Origin: Okeania hirsuta
GTDB taxonomy: Bacteria > Cyanobacteriota > Cyanobacteriia > Cyanobacteriales > Microcoleaceae
DNA length: 64,000 bases
Assembly: GCF_003838195.1 (NCBI RefSeq)
Contig: NZ_RCBY01000005.1
Span: 1 to 64,000, forward strand
Direction: 5' to 3'
The notes under the pieces are model-generated. The model saw nothing but the letters and a program-made list of their open reading frames with translations. It ran no database searches and had not been told where the DNA came from. The translations under genes and the position numbers were made by a program. How positions within the stretch are numbered: the stretch's first letter is position 1; the number at the start of each line of letters is the position of its first letter. Shown piece after piece: positions 44,273-52,966 of the stretch.

Positions 44273-44922
44273 AGTTATTACCAATCTAAATTAGTACTAA
44301 GACTTTAAAGGTTTATCATACGTTGTCAGCAATCCTCAATGAGAGATTGTTTATACTGTTTTATATATCCAGATTACCTCGTGTTACAAAAAGCTTTTTT
44401 GATGTTATAATATATCTTCTTAACTTAGCGTAACGCTAAAACTTATTTATGACATAGATATCAATATAAGTTAGTATCCAGGAGAGTTTTGACTATTCCT
44501 ACCCAGATACATCTCTGGCTCAAAGTTAAGAAGAAACGAGTAATGTGTATCGATCCAGTTCTGTAGCATTTGCTGAGAATTTGGCACGTTCAATTCATCT
44601 TTCTATTTACCAACGCCCTCAAAAATGGTATTGAAGCCATTCATTCTGACTCCTGACTCCTGACTCCTGATTCCTAAGGAATATCCTATCTATTTGTAGC
44701 AAACATTTATCAATTTGGTATAACTTTTTTGATCGACGACAAAGAAAAAGACCAACTTTGTCAAGCAGGTCTAAGTAAAAATTATTTTCCGTTGTTATTT
44801 CTGCGAGATTAACAAGCAAGTAGCTACGCATTCCCAAGTTCGCAGCGATTTGCGGGTTATATATCTCACAATGTCTATATTGCTGATTGTAACAAACTAT
44901 TGAGCAATTTTTGGAAAAATTT
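44273..44922. other. cysH leader region and gene-free spacer
   Basis: Holds the palindrome at 44425-44439. A stretch at about 44480-44630 has two short frames (TIPTQIHLWLKVKKKRVMCIDPVL and AFAENLARSIHLSIYQRPQKWY) that may be parts of an eroded gene, but I do not recognise them. CTCCTGACTCCTGA units are at 44646. Nothing else is found. Confidence 0.4.
44425..44439. promoter_or_regulatory. Palindrome upstream of cysH
   Basis: TTAGCGTAACGCTAA is a perfect inverted repeat of 7 bases around a single central base, in AT-rich surroundings 153 bases before the cysH start. It has the size of a dimeric regulator site. No regulator is known to me for exactly this sequence. Confidence 0.45.
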
Positions 44923-46671
44923 TTAATTTTGTATCCCAATTAGTTGTGCAATATGGGTTTCAGCCCTTTGTGGTTTCCCCCAAAAAACCTGTTCTTGCTT
45001 ATATACAACCATACCAGGTTTAGCACCCTTGGGCTTATAAACAAACTTAGGTTTAGTATAAATAACTGGGACTATTTCACTCTGACGGGCACGACTATAA
45101 AAAGCACTTATATCTGCAACAAACTGTAAATCAACTTCATCAGGTGTGGCACCAGCATCTAGTCGCAACAAAACATGACTACCAGGAATTTCTTGAGTAT
45201 GAAACCACAAATCATAATCTCCCGCCACTCGAAAAGTTAACAAATCATTTTGACGATTATTACGGCCAACCAATAATTCAAATCCACCAGGAGTTTCGTA
45301 ACGGTAAAATTCTGTATCCTTTTTATTATCTTGGTGATGATGTTCTGGAGCTTTAAGGTAAGCTTGCTGAATTAACTCATCCCGAATTTCTTCAAGAGTG
45401 CGTAAATCTTCTGGAGTTTGGTAAGTATCTAACTGAGACAAAAAAGCTTCCACTTGCTCCAAATAATCAATTTCTGCTTGGACTGTCGCTAAAAGGGGTT
45501 CAACTGCTACACGGGCCCGTTTCAACTTTTGGTGCTTTTTATAAAGACTTTGGGCATTTTGCACCGCATTTTTCTCTGGGTCTAACTTGATGACCATCGG
45601 TTCCCCCGTTTCAAAGTCACATAGAGTAATAGCTTTCATCCCCGGTCGCCATTCGTGGAGATTGGCCATAAGTAAATCGGCTTGCGATCGCAACAATTCT
45701 GCCCCATCCGACTGGTGTAAACGTTCGGTAAAAGTATCAGCCTTGAGCTGTAACTTAGCCGTAATATTTTTAAGTTTTTGGCTAATTTGATGATATAGTT
45801 GACTAAACTCTTGCTGATTCAGCTGTCCAGTATAATAATCATTCAGTAATTCCTGAACAGTATCAACAGATTCTACACTTAGCCAACCTGTTACAGTGTA
45901 TCCATTTTCTGTCCAACCAGGATAAAATTTGGAATGCTCCAGATTTTTTAACCATTCTTGCCAACTTTTAAATAATTTTTGCCAGTCCGAAGCACTAAGG
46001 TCATTAGTAGACTCTTGAGAGTCTAGTCCTGAAGCTTCAATCATTGGCTGTACTAAAGCCTTACTGAGGCCACGGTAATTTTTAATTAAATTTCGCCACA
46101 ATACACCAGGTATTAAACTAATCCTTTCTTGCCATTGCTGTTGCGTTTCTTGCAAATTAGGAATAGGGTTAGTCAGAGAAGGGGGAAGTTCATAAGGTTG
46201 ACCAGTTTGAATTTGACGAAGACTAGACTGTTGACTATTCACTTGATGGGCACAGGTAACAACAAAATTATCCGCAGTAGTCAGAATAACATTGCTGTAC
46301 TTGGTCATAACTTCCACATAAAGATGCCATAGGGGTGCTTCCCCAGGACGTTTCGCAAATTGGAAGTCCAGCACCCTCTCCCAAGGAGAAACTTCAACAA
46401 TAGCTATTAAAGCTAGTCCACCTAGCTGATGTCGTAATTGTTGACTAAAAGTAAAAGTATCAGGGGCGCGAGGTGGAGGGTCACTGATACAAATACGGGC
46501 CCCTTGGGGATGCCAGGAAATGTCCAGCCAACCACGTTTTTTGAGAGTTCGCAGAGCAATGGTAATGGTAAAGCGATCGCGCTGATATACCTGCTCTAAA
46601 CGTGCTGGTAGCCATTTAACACGGAGTTCAGAACATGAAGCTATGAGAGTTGTATAGTCAACAGGTTGCAC
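44923..46671 (-). CDS. NFACT family protein, RqcH-like
   Basis: The 582-residue protein belongs to the NFACT (Rqc2/RqcH, earlier fibronectin-binding) family. It works on the 50S subunit of stalled ribosomes and adds C-terminal alanine tails to the nascent chain. The N-terminal domain begins MQPVDYTTLIASCSELR and continues to HLYVEVMTKYSNVILT. A helical middle (about 280-460) with coiled-coil sequence follows. The C-terminal NFACT-R domain reads FYRYETPGGFELLVGRNNRQND, YDLWFHTQEIPGSHVLL and YTKPKFVYKPKGAKPGMVVYKQE, the RNA-binding signature. Its length is as in other cyanobacteria. It is transcribed alone. The role in ribosome quality control comes from the family, not from this sequence. Confidence 0.92.
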   Translation of the reverse strand: MQPVDYTTLIASCSELRVKWLPARLEQVYQRDRFTITIALRTLKKRGWLDISWHPQGARICISDPPPRAPDTFTFSQQLRHQLGGLALIAIVEVSPWERVLDFQFAKRPGEAPLWHLYVEVMTKYSNVILTTADNFVVTCAHQVNSQQSSLRQIQTGQPYELPPSLTNPIPNLQETQQQWQERISLIPGVLWRNLIKNYRGLSKALVQPMIEASGLDSQESTNDLSASDWQKLFKSWQEWLKNLEHSKFYPGWTENGYTVTGWLSVESVDTVQELLNDYYTGQLNQQEFSQLYHQISQKLKNITAKLQLKADTFTERLHQSDGAELLRSQADLLMANLHEWRPGMKAITLCDFETGEPMVIKLDPEKNAVQNAQSLYKKHQKLKRARVAVEPLLATVQAEIDYLEQVEAFLSQLDTYQTPEDLRTLEEIRDELIQQAYLKAPEHHHQDNKKDTEFYRYETPGGFELLVGRNNRQNDLLTFRVAGDYDLWFHTQEIPGSHVLLRLDAGATPDEVDLQFVADISAFYSRARQSEIVPVIYTKPKFVYKPKGAKPGMVVYKQEQVFWGKPQRAETHIAQLIGIQN

Positions 46672-47567
46672 AGTTAGCTTTAAGTTAAAAATTAAAAGTG
46701 AAAAAACTATGATATAAATTTAGTGTCTAAAAATAGTATTTTTTATTTTTCAGGCGACAATCTTTAAATAATTTTTTTTGCTTTTTTCATGTAAATTTAG
46801 AGAATTATAATATCAAGTTTAGTTGACAAATAAAGATTAATTATTTTTCCGGGGTTGGTGATTAGGTAATGGCATTAAATATTTATGAACGGTACAATTA
46901 TAGTTTGTTCATAGATATTTGAGACAAAAGCATTACGCATTCACCAATGCCATTTTTCCTTCTTCTCTGCTATCAATAAAAGTCTTTAGTATAAACCCAA
47001 TTATTTGATTGAGCAGGTTTGAAAATTATTCAGAACTATAAATATTTATTACTTATATAATGACAGATTTAGACTTGATGTAAAAGCCTGATTTAATGAA
47101 TAAAGATTTTTAGGTGTTTTCTTCTTATAGCAGATTCCTCCCATAAGAAGTACAGATATGAATAATTAAATGTTCCCAGTGCTGGCATTTTTCCCGCTTC
47201 GGGGTATATCTCACCCTTGGTGAAATCTTCTGTACATAGTAGTCTAAGGAAAGAGCACTGACATATCAAAAGCTTAAACTCAGACAACGAAAATTTGTCC
47301 TTCTTCCTTCGTAACTATTCAGGTGCTGGGGTTGACAAATAATCATATCTATGTGTTTATCACTTTCCAGAAACCTTTTAGTCTCATTTATAGACTATTT
47401 AGTATTCTTAGATACAGTTTTCAGCTTTGAAACACTGAGTATGCAAAAAATCAAGAATAATGCAACCCCAAGACCTGAATGCTTACCTTCCTTCTTCCTT
47501 CTTCCTTCTTCCTTTTTCCTGCTGCTATAACTGAAAAACTTTGTATATATAAGTTGCATAATCTGTC
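46672..47567. repeat. Intergenic with worn TATAGCAG-family copy
   Basis: Contains the promoter side of the NFACT gene and, at about 47233-47310, a TATAGCAG-type element (catagtagtctaaggaaag, cagacaacgaaaatttgtcc). A CTTCTTCCTTCTTCC run and ctgctgctataac lie near 47490-47530. A short minus-strand frame at 47093 is not a gene. remA begins 40 bases behind. Confidence 0.5.
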
Positions 47568-47822
47568 ATGGATATCCAGTTAATTAATATTGGTTTTGGT
47601 AATATAGTTTCTGCGAATAGAGTCGTTGCAATTGTTAGTCCAGAATCAGCCCCGATCAAGCGAATGATTAGCGATGGCAAGGAAAGAGGCAAATTAATTG
47701 ATGCTACTTATGGTCGGCGTACCAGAGCAGTGATTATTACAGATTCTAATCATATTATTCTTTCGGCAATTCAACCTGAGACAGTGGCACATCGATTTAT
47801 ATTTAACAATAAAGATAGTTAA
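47568..47822 (+). CDS. remA: RemA/DUF370 family DNA-binding protein
   Basis: The 84-residue RemA-like protein starts [32 protein letters not shown] and continues [39 protein letters not shown], the DUF370 signature. In Bacillus subtilis RemA is a DNA-binding activator of biofilm matrix and osmoprotectant genes and forms ring-like oligomers. In cyanobacteria its role is less known. The gene lies directly upstream of gmk with an 86-base gap, an order also seen in Firmicutes, which supports the annotation and suggests co-transcription. The protein is full length. Confidence 0.93.
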   Translation: MDIQLINIGFGNIVSANRVVAIVSPESAPIKRMISDGKERGKLIDATYGRRTRAVIITDSNHIILSAIQPETVAHRFIFNNKDS

Positions 47823-47908
47823 TTGTAGTAATTGATGTTTGATTTTCCAAAATTTGTTATTAATAACTAAAAGTTTAGTTATGCTCGCTTGTACTGCGAT
47901 AAAAATTT

Positions 47909-48460
47909 ATGCAAACTGGTAAATTAATTGTTTTAACAGGACCTAGTGGTGTAGGTAAGGGGACTTTGGTAAAATCTCTCTTAGAACGTCATCCAGAATT
48001 AGTTTTATCTATTTCTATGACTACCCGTTGTCCTCGACCTGGAGAAGTAGAAGGAGAAAGTTATTACTTTGTAGACCGCAATAAATTTCAACAAATGATT
48101 GAAACTCAAGATTTATTAGAATGGGCTGAGTTTGCAGGTAATTTTTATGGTACGCCACGTCTGCCAGTTATTGAAAATATTAAACAGGGTAAATTAGTAT
48201 TATTGGAGATTGAGGTACAAGGGGCAAGACAAATTAAACAGACTTTTTCAGAAGCATTGCTTATTTTTATTTTACCTCCTTCTATGACTGAATTGGAAAA
48301 AAGATTGCGGGATAGAGGACATGATTCGGAAGAAGCGATCGTCAAGCGTCTAGAAAGGGCAATTAAAGAGATGGAAGCTGCAGGAGAGTTTGATGTACAA
48401 CTAATGAATGATAATTTGGAAATTGCTTTGCAAAATTTGGAGAAAGTATTATTTGACTGA
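47909..48460 (+). CDS. gmk: guanylate kinase
   Basis: The 183-residue enzyme phosphorylates GMP to GDP with ATP. It has the P-loop GPSGVGKGTL (near residues 9-18), the GMP-binding region SISMTTRCPRPGEVEGESYYFVD, and EVQGARQIKQ followed by the lid FILPPSMTELEKRLRDRGHD. The length is slightly shorter than the E. coli enzyme. Its C-terminus NLEIALQNLEKVLFD is normal. remA is the upstream partner. There is no sign of damage. Confidence 0.96.
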   Translation: MQTGKLIVLTGPSGVGKGTLVKSLLERHPELVLSISMTTRCPRPGEVEGESYYFVDRNKFQQMIETQDLLEWAEFAGNFYGTPRLPVIENIKQGKLVLLEIEVQGARQIKQTFSEALLIFILPPSMTELEKRLRDRGHDSEEAIVKRLERAIKEMEAAGEFDVQLMNDNLEIALQNLEKVLFD

Positions 48461-49092
48461 AATTATAAGTAGTGCAGTAAGGGAGTGGGGGAGTGGGGAA
48501 GTGGAAAAAACTTTGAGTAGGAAAGAAACCGAAATACATTTTCCTTCTTTTAATTGGAGCTGAGGTAATTAGAACTGACATCATTAGGTGATTTGTCCTA
48601 AGTTCAATTAATACCATTACAGTTGCAGGATTGCCAAATGAGAAATTAATTTATTTATAATACGAAATCACACGCATTTTTACTAATTTTATTGAGAGCA
48701 GGGAGTACGGATTAGGTGAATAACGAATAATAAATGAATAATATATGTTTACTTCATATAAATAATTGCTAAAAAAATCACTGAATCTGATTTATTACTT
48801 AATAGCTGAATTTTTAAATAAAAAAAGCATTATTTTAAGGAATTGCTATAATTTCCAAGAAGCGTGAGGTACAAAATTCATCATAATTTTTTTTACTCTG
48901 ATTATCCCAGTAGAAAGAAAGGTTAGGACAGATAGACATCTTAAAACTCAGACAAAGCAATATTTTTCCTTCTTGCTTCTTGCTTCTTGCTTCTGCTATA
49001 TCTTTAATTCTTTGCTAAAAATTTTTTTGTGTCTTCTTTCTCACTACAAATATGATATGATTTACAAATGTTAATATTTGTGGTTAAACAAA
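48461..49092. repeat. Intergenic with TATAGCAG-family element
   Basis: A GGGGGAGTGGGG run follows gmk. A TATAGCAG-family element lies at about 48905-49000 (gacatcttaaaactcagac, then TTGCTTC units, ending ctgctata). The remaining sequence is AT-rich and without a gene. Confidence 0.55.
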
Positions 49093-49515
49093 ATGTACAG
49101 TAATACTTTTTTTGATTTTCCTGTCTACACAGTCATTCAGTTAACATTATTTTTCTCTATTGTCTTGGGAATTATTTTTAAAGATATGTTGGAGTATAAA
49201 TTAACACTATGGCTGAAAAACAAAGTCTCTCAAAAGCAAATAGGTTATCAAACACCTAATCTTATTACTGCTTATTTGAGCATGACTTTATTTATCTTTT
49301 TATCTGTATCAGCTAGTCTTTCTATCTTTAATATTGTTGAATGGTTATCTATTGTCATAGGTGCAATAGTCGTGTTTCCAACTGCCTTGTTGATCTGGGT
49401 ACAATTAGGGTCAATGTTTGAGTTGGTCGAATCTAAGGGAATAGCATCTATTAATATTGAAGAATATATGCCTGAAGAAAAAAAAATTAAATCAGGAGAA
49501 AATGCTAATCAGTAA
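49093..49515 (+). CDS. small four-helix membrane protein, unknown
   Basis: Counting from ATG 49093, the 140-residue protein has about four hydrophobic segments: VIQLTLFFSIVLGIIF, NLITAYLSMTLFIFLSVSASL, WLSIVIGAIVVFPTALLIWV and a first weaker one. A charged loop KNKVSQKQIGYQ lies between the first two, and the tail is acidic then basic (EEYMPEEKKIKSGEN). An in-frame TTG five codons upstream is possible but ATG is more likely. I do not recognise the family. It may be an inner-membrane protein with the tail in the cytoplasm. No operon partner; it lies between two gene-free stretches of about 630 bases. Confidence 0.6.
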   Translation: MYSNTFFDFPVYTVIQLTLFFSIVLGIIFKDMLEYKLTLWLKNKVSQKQIGYQTPNLITAYLSMTLFIFLSVSASLSIFNIVEWLSIVIGAIVVFPTALLIWVQLGSMFELVESKGIASINIEEYMPEEKKIKSGENANQ

Positions 49516-50157
49516 TTACTAATATTTTGGAGTAAAGTTGTATGACAATTAATCACAAAAATACTGCAAATTAATTATGAATAGAAGTACTATCGATAGT
49601 AGTTCCCCAAAAATATATTGGCTGAGTCGAACTAAAATATGAAAATCACAATATGGTTGCTATATTGTTAGTAATTTTTTTATAGATATTCTAGATATAA
49701 AGATATAATATATAGATTCATAGTTTATAGAAAAAGGAAATCTGAAATCCTGATCAATAAAAAATTTATCTCTAAGTCTTTTATAATTAAGAACTTGATG
49801 ACTATATTACCCATACTAAAATATTAGAACCAAAATCTAGGGTTGTTATATTGCTTCAAGGCAAGATTAAGATTAATTTGCAAATTAATAAACCTATTTT
49901 CTGGTAAATGAAACAGAGGCTATATCTAGATATTTTCAATGAAAGTAATACAAATAGTTTGCCTGTTAATCTCAATTGCAATAACAGAAAAAATTCTACA
50001 CTACATATAAAGTAAGCTTACTTGCCAAAAATAAGCGTTGGTGGTATCCTCTTGACGAGGTTGTTATAAAAATAAGCAATCAATTAATCACTGTCCAGTT
50101 AAACCCGTGAAAACAGATTTTAACTTAGACACTTAGACAAAATTTGGTGAGGTAGTC
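49516..50157. other. Intergenic, no gene seen
   Basis: AT-rich spacer with no repeats I recognise and no meaningful frame. The promoter of the downstream secreted protein should lie here; a purine-rich GGTGAGG is located 7 bases before its ATG. Confidence 0.4.
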
Positions 50158-50736
50158 ATGCGTCTTCCAAAATATACAAATTTGGCAAGTGGTTGCTTGT
50201 CAATATTAATTACATTTGGAACAATTTATCCGGCGATCGCTGCTCCTGAAAATGAGAAAGTTGCCCAAAGGGAAAGAACTAGAGCAGGGGGAGCAAATCA
50301 AATGGAGATTGTCGGTTATGTTAAAGGTATTATCGGTAATGTAGTCACAATTCTAGTAGATGAAGAAGCAGAATTAGGCATTCCTGGCATTGCACCTAAT
50401 GATGGTGAACCCACTTATGTCACAATTCCTGAAGAGGAACGTGGTCAACTACGAACTCTATTTTTTTCTCCTAGACATACGATGGAAATAGCAGGTCTAG
50501 TACCTGGAATGCGGGTTTATGCAATTGTGGGCAAAAAGAATGACGATCCTGAAGACCCTTGTGGTTGTATAGACTTTTTTAAAGTCATCCCAGATTATAA
50601 CTATGAACGGGTAGAAGTTCAGTTACCAACATACAATTTCCAGGGTCCTCCTTCCTTAGAGTTTCCACCACTTCAGCCACCCCCTCCTATTACAAGACCT
50701 GTCCCACAACCTCCTCCTGTAAGAGGACTGTGGTAA
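50158..50736 (+). CDS. secreted protein with proline-rich tail, unknown
   Basis: The 192-residue protein begins with a typical signal peptide (MRLPKYTNLASGCLSILITFGTIYPAIAA, likely cleavage after AIA-A). The mature part has a beta-rich region with EIVGYVKGIIGNVVTILVDEE, YVTIPEEERGQL and MEIAGLVPGMRVYAIVGKK, and a DDPEDPCGCIDF turn. The tail from about 165 is Pro-rich (PPSLEFPPLQPPPPITRPVPQPPP). It is probably periplasmic or cell-surface. No family comes to mind. The ATG is well supported by GGTGAGG 7 bases upstream. A hairpin follows the stop codon after 35 bases and may end the transcript. Confidence 0.75.
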   Translation: MRLPKYTNLASGCLSILITFGTIYPAIAAPENEKVAQRERTRAGGANQMEIVGYVKGIIGNVVTILVDEEAELGIPGIAPNDGEPTYVTIPEEERGQLRTLFFSPRHTMEIAGLVPGMRVYAIVGKKNDDPEDPCGCIDFFKVIPDYNYERVEVQLPTYNFQGPPSLEFPPLQPPPPITRPVPQPPPVRGLW

Positions 50737-51479
50737 TTTTAGCCCATAAAAAACTCTATAATTAGGTCTGTAATGCCACTATATTAAGATTAGTGGCATT
50801 ATTCATTTTAGTGTAATTGAGGCCGTTGGAGCTCAAGTCGTTTCTCCAGGGCAATTCTCAAGATGATGTCCATAACTTTTTACAGATTTTAGTCAACAGT
50901 TGTTAACTCTTCATCTCTAACAGGACTAATCAATATGTAATTTATAATAGAGTCTTGGATAGAGGGAAAAATTAGGAGGTAAGTTTAGGCTTGTTTAATA
51001 GATTTGATATTAAACTCTATTTTACCTCATCTGGGGACAATTATTATTCCGGACTTCACATAAAAAATAGTACTATTTGAAAATAAACTTAGTAATCAAT
51101 TTAGTACATATCCTATATTGATTGTCAAGTCAAATAAATTTGATGAAGCGACAACTAATAAAAGCGATGGCAAACTAGCTGAATCAAAATATTTACTATT
51201 ATAAAATTTAGGAGTTTTTAGCTATAGCTAAAGCGATAGCTTTTTTTCCTATCTAGTTGATTAGTAATAAAAAGATATCAGTAAAAATATAGGGTATAGC
51301 TTTTGTGCTGTAGCTCAATATCAATAAAGTTATGAATGTTGATTTATCTATCTCTTTTGCCTCAAAATTTTGTTGTGTCATAGGATTGACAACTTTTGAT
51401 ACTGAATATTTTTTATGATAAATTCATCCATTATCACCAAGACTACCTAACCGAAAGACATACTATATCCCCCTACAAA
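50737..51479. other. Intergenic with hairpin terminator
   Basis: Holds the hairpin at 50772-50800 and then AT-rich sequence without a gene. An in-frame TTG at 51396 extends the next gene's frame, but its 28 extra residues look like leader sequence. Confidence 0.45.
50772..50806 (+). terminator. Hairpin after the secreted-protein gene
   Basis: The stem aatgccacta (50772-50781) and tagtggcatt (50791-50800) pair perfectly over ten bases around a nine-base loop, followed by attcatttta. The T run is weak, so termination is likely but not certain. Confidence 0.6.
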
Positions 51480-52583
51480 ATGAAACTAGAATCACATCAG
51501 TTTATTCGCTATTTTGAACCTGAGCAAGCTGCACAAATTTCCCAGATTGCTATTATTAAAAAATTTAATCCCCGAGAGATTATTTTTGAAGAAGGTGATG
51601 ATTCAGATTCTTTATTTTTAGTTCTAGAAGGTGAAGTAGAAGTTAGTAAAAGGAGTGGTGAAGGGAATAATTATGTTGTGATTACATCTGTTAAATCTAA
51701 TGGTTATTTGGGAGAGTTAGGGATTATAGATAGAAAGCCAAGAAGTGCTAGGGTAGTTACATCTAAGGAAACAGTTTTGGCGAAAATTTACTATGAATCC
51801 ATAACAGAGATATTAGCTAATACAAAAGGAGATATAGTCTTACAAATCTTAAGTTTTTTATCTCAAAGATTGCGAACCGTGACGACTGATTATGTCAATC
51901 AATTAGCTTATAAAGAGAAAATGACTTTGATTGGAGAGATGGTAAATACTATTATTCATGATTTTAGAAGTCCTTTTACTGGTATTCAATTATCAAGTTC
52001 AATGTTAAAAGAACTCCATCCCGATCAAGAGAGTCAAGAATGGTGCGATCTAATTTCAATGCAAGTTCAGAGAATGTTAAATATGGCAGAAGAAGTGCTT
52101 GCTTTTTCTCAGGGGAATACAAAATTATATTGTCAGTTAATTGATATTGCTAAACTCTTACAAAATTTTGCTAAGTTAAACCAGGTCTATATTGATTTTT
52201 CTTCTGTAGAATTGATAGTTTCTGTGGAAGAGGGTTTAATCATAAATGCTGATGAAAATAAGATTAACCGTGTCTTACAAAATTTATTATCTAATGCTGT
52301 AGAAGCTCTGGATAAATCTGAAGGCAAAATAGAAATCAGAGCTAGAAGAAAAGATCGATTAGTTGAAATTACTTTTTCAGATAATGGTCCTGGTATTCCT
52401 CAAGAAATTCAGGATAAATTATTTGAAGCTTTTGTAAGTTATGGAAAACAGGGTGGTATTGGATTGGGAACTGCTATTGTTAAGACAATTATTGATGCCC
52501 ATAATGGGAAGATTTTCTTTGAATCAAGTCCTTCTACTGGTACAACTTTTTATCTTCATTTTCCCCTAGCTAAAATAGATTGA
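51480..52583 (+). CDS. cyclic-nucleotide-binding domain sensor histidine kinase
   Basis: The 367-residue protein has a cNMP-binding domain (about 1-140). Its phosphate-binding cassette reads GYLGELGIIDRKPRSARVVTS, and the usual glycines are present. A histidine kinase part follows: H160 in IIHDFRSPFTGIQ, NLLSNAVEALD and DNGPGIPQEIQD, then the GGIGLGTAIVK lid. There is no membrane segment, so it is cytoplasmic. I chose ATG 51480 (MKLESHQFIR); an in-frame TTG 28 codons upstream is unlikely. cAMP or cGMP input to a two-component output is the predicted role. The His is followed by DFRSP, the variant found in many cyanobacterial kinases. No regulator is adjacent. Confidence 0.9.
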   Translation: MKLESHQFIRYFEPEQAAQISQIAIIKKFNPREIIFEEGDDSDSLFLVLEGEVEVSKRSGEGNNYVVITSVKSNGYLGELGIIDRKPRSARVVTSKETVLAKIYYESITEILANTKGDIVLQILSFLSQRLRTVTTDYVNQLAYKEKMTLIGEMVNTIIHDFRSPFTGIQLSSSMLKELHPDQESQEWCDLISMQVQRMLNMAEEVLAFSQGNTKLYCQLIDIAKLLQNFAKLNQVYIDFSSVELIVSVEEGLIINADENKINRVLQNLLSNAVEALDKSEGKIEIRARRKDRLVEITFSDNGPGIPQEIQDKLFEAFVSYGKQGGIGLGTAIVKTIIDAHNGKIFFESSPSTGTTFYLHFPLAKID

Positions 52584-52966
52584 ATTCGGCAAAAATAAAC
52601 TTAAATATTTACTGGTCATTTCAGTTATCAGTTATCAGTTATCAGTACCTCTGCAATAAGGAAGCTTGACCTTGGCGAATATGCTCTTTTTTTATCCCCT
52701 TAAAAGGGGAGGCACATACCCACAATTTTTCGGTAATATTTTAATTTTTAACTTTTGATTTAAAACGGAGTAGGGAGTAGGGAGTAGGGAATAGAAAATA
52801 AGAAAAACAACTGTTCCTCAGTAACCTGAGAAACCCTATATTTTAATTTTTAACTTTTGATTTAAAACGGAGTAGGGGGTAGGGAATAGAAAATAAGAAA
52901 AACAACTGTTCCTCAGTAACTTGAGAAACCCTATATTTTAATTTTTAACTTTTGATTTAAAACAAG
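52584..52966. repeat. Intergenic repeats upstream of the helicase gene
   Basis: Contains a CAGTTAT-type element with ttttatccccttaaaagggg at about 52617-52737, the counterpart of 8500-8645 without the palindromic insert. Three successive units of about 75-100 bases follow, sharing taacttttgatttaaaacgg and gagaaaccctatatttta, the last ending at the helicase start. Confidence 0.65.

Noticed and set aside
44480..44640. Possible eroded gene between cysH and the NFACT gene
   Set aside because: Two short open stretches exist but neither resembles a family I know; evidence is too weak.
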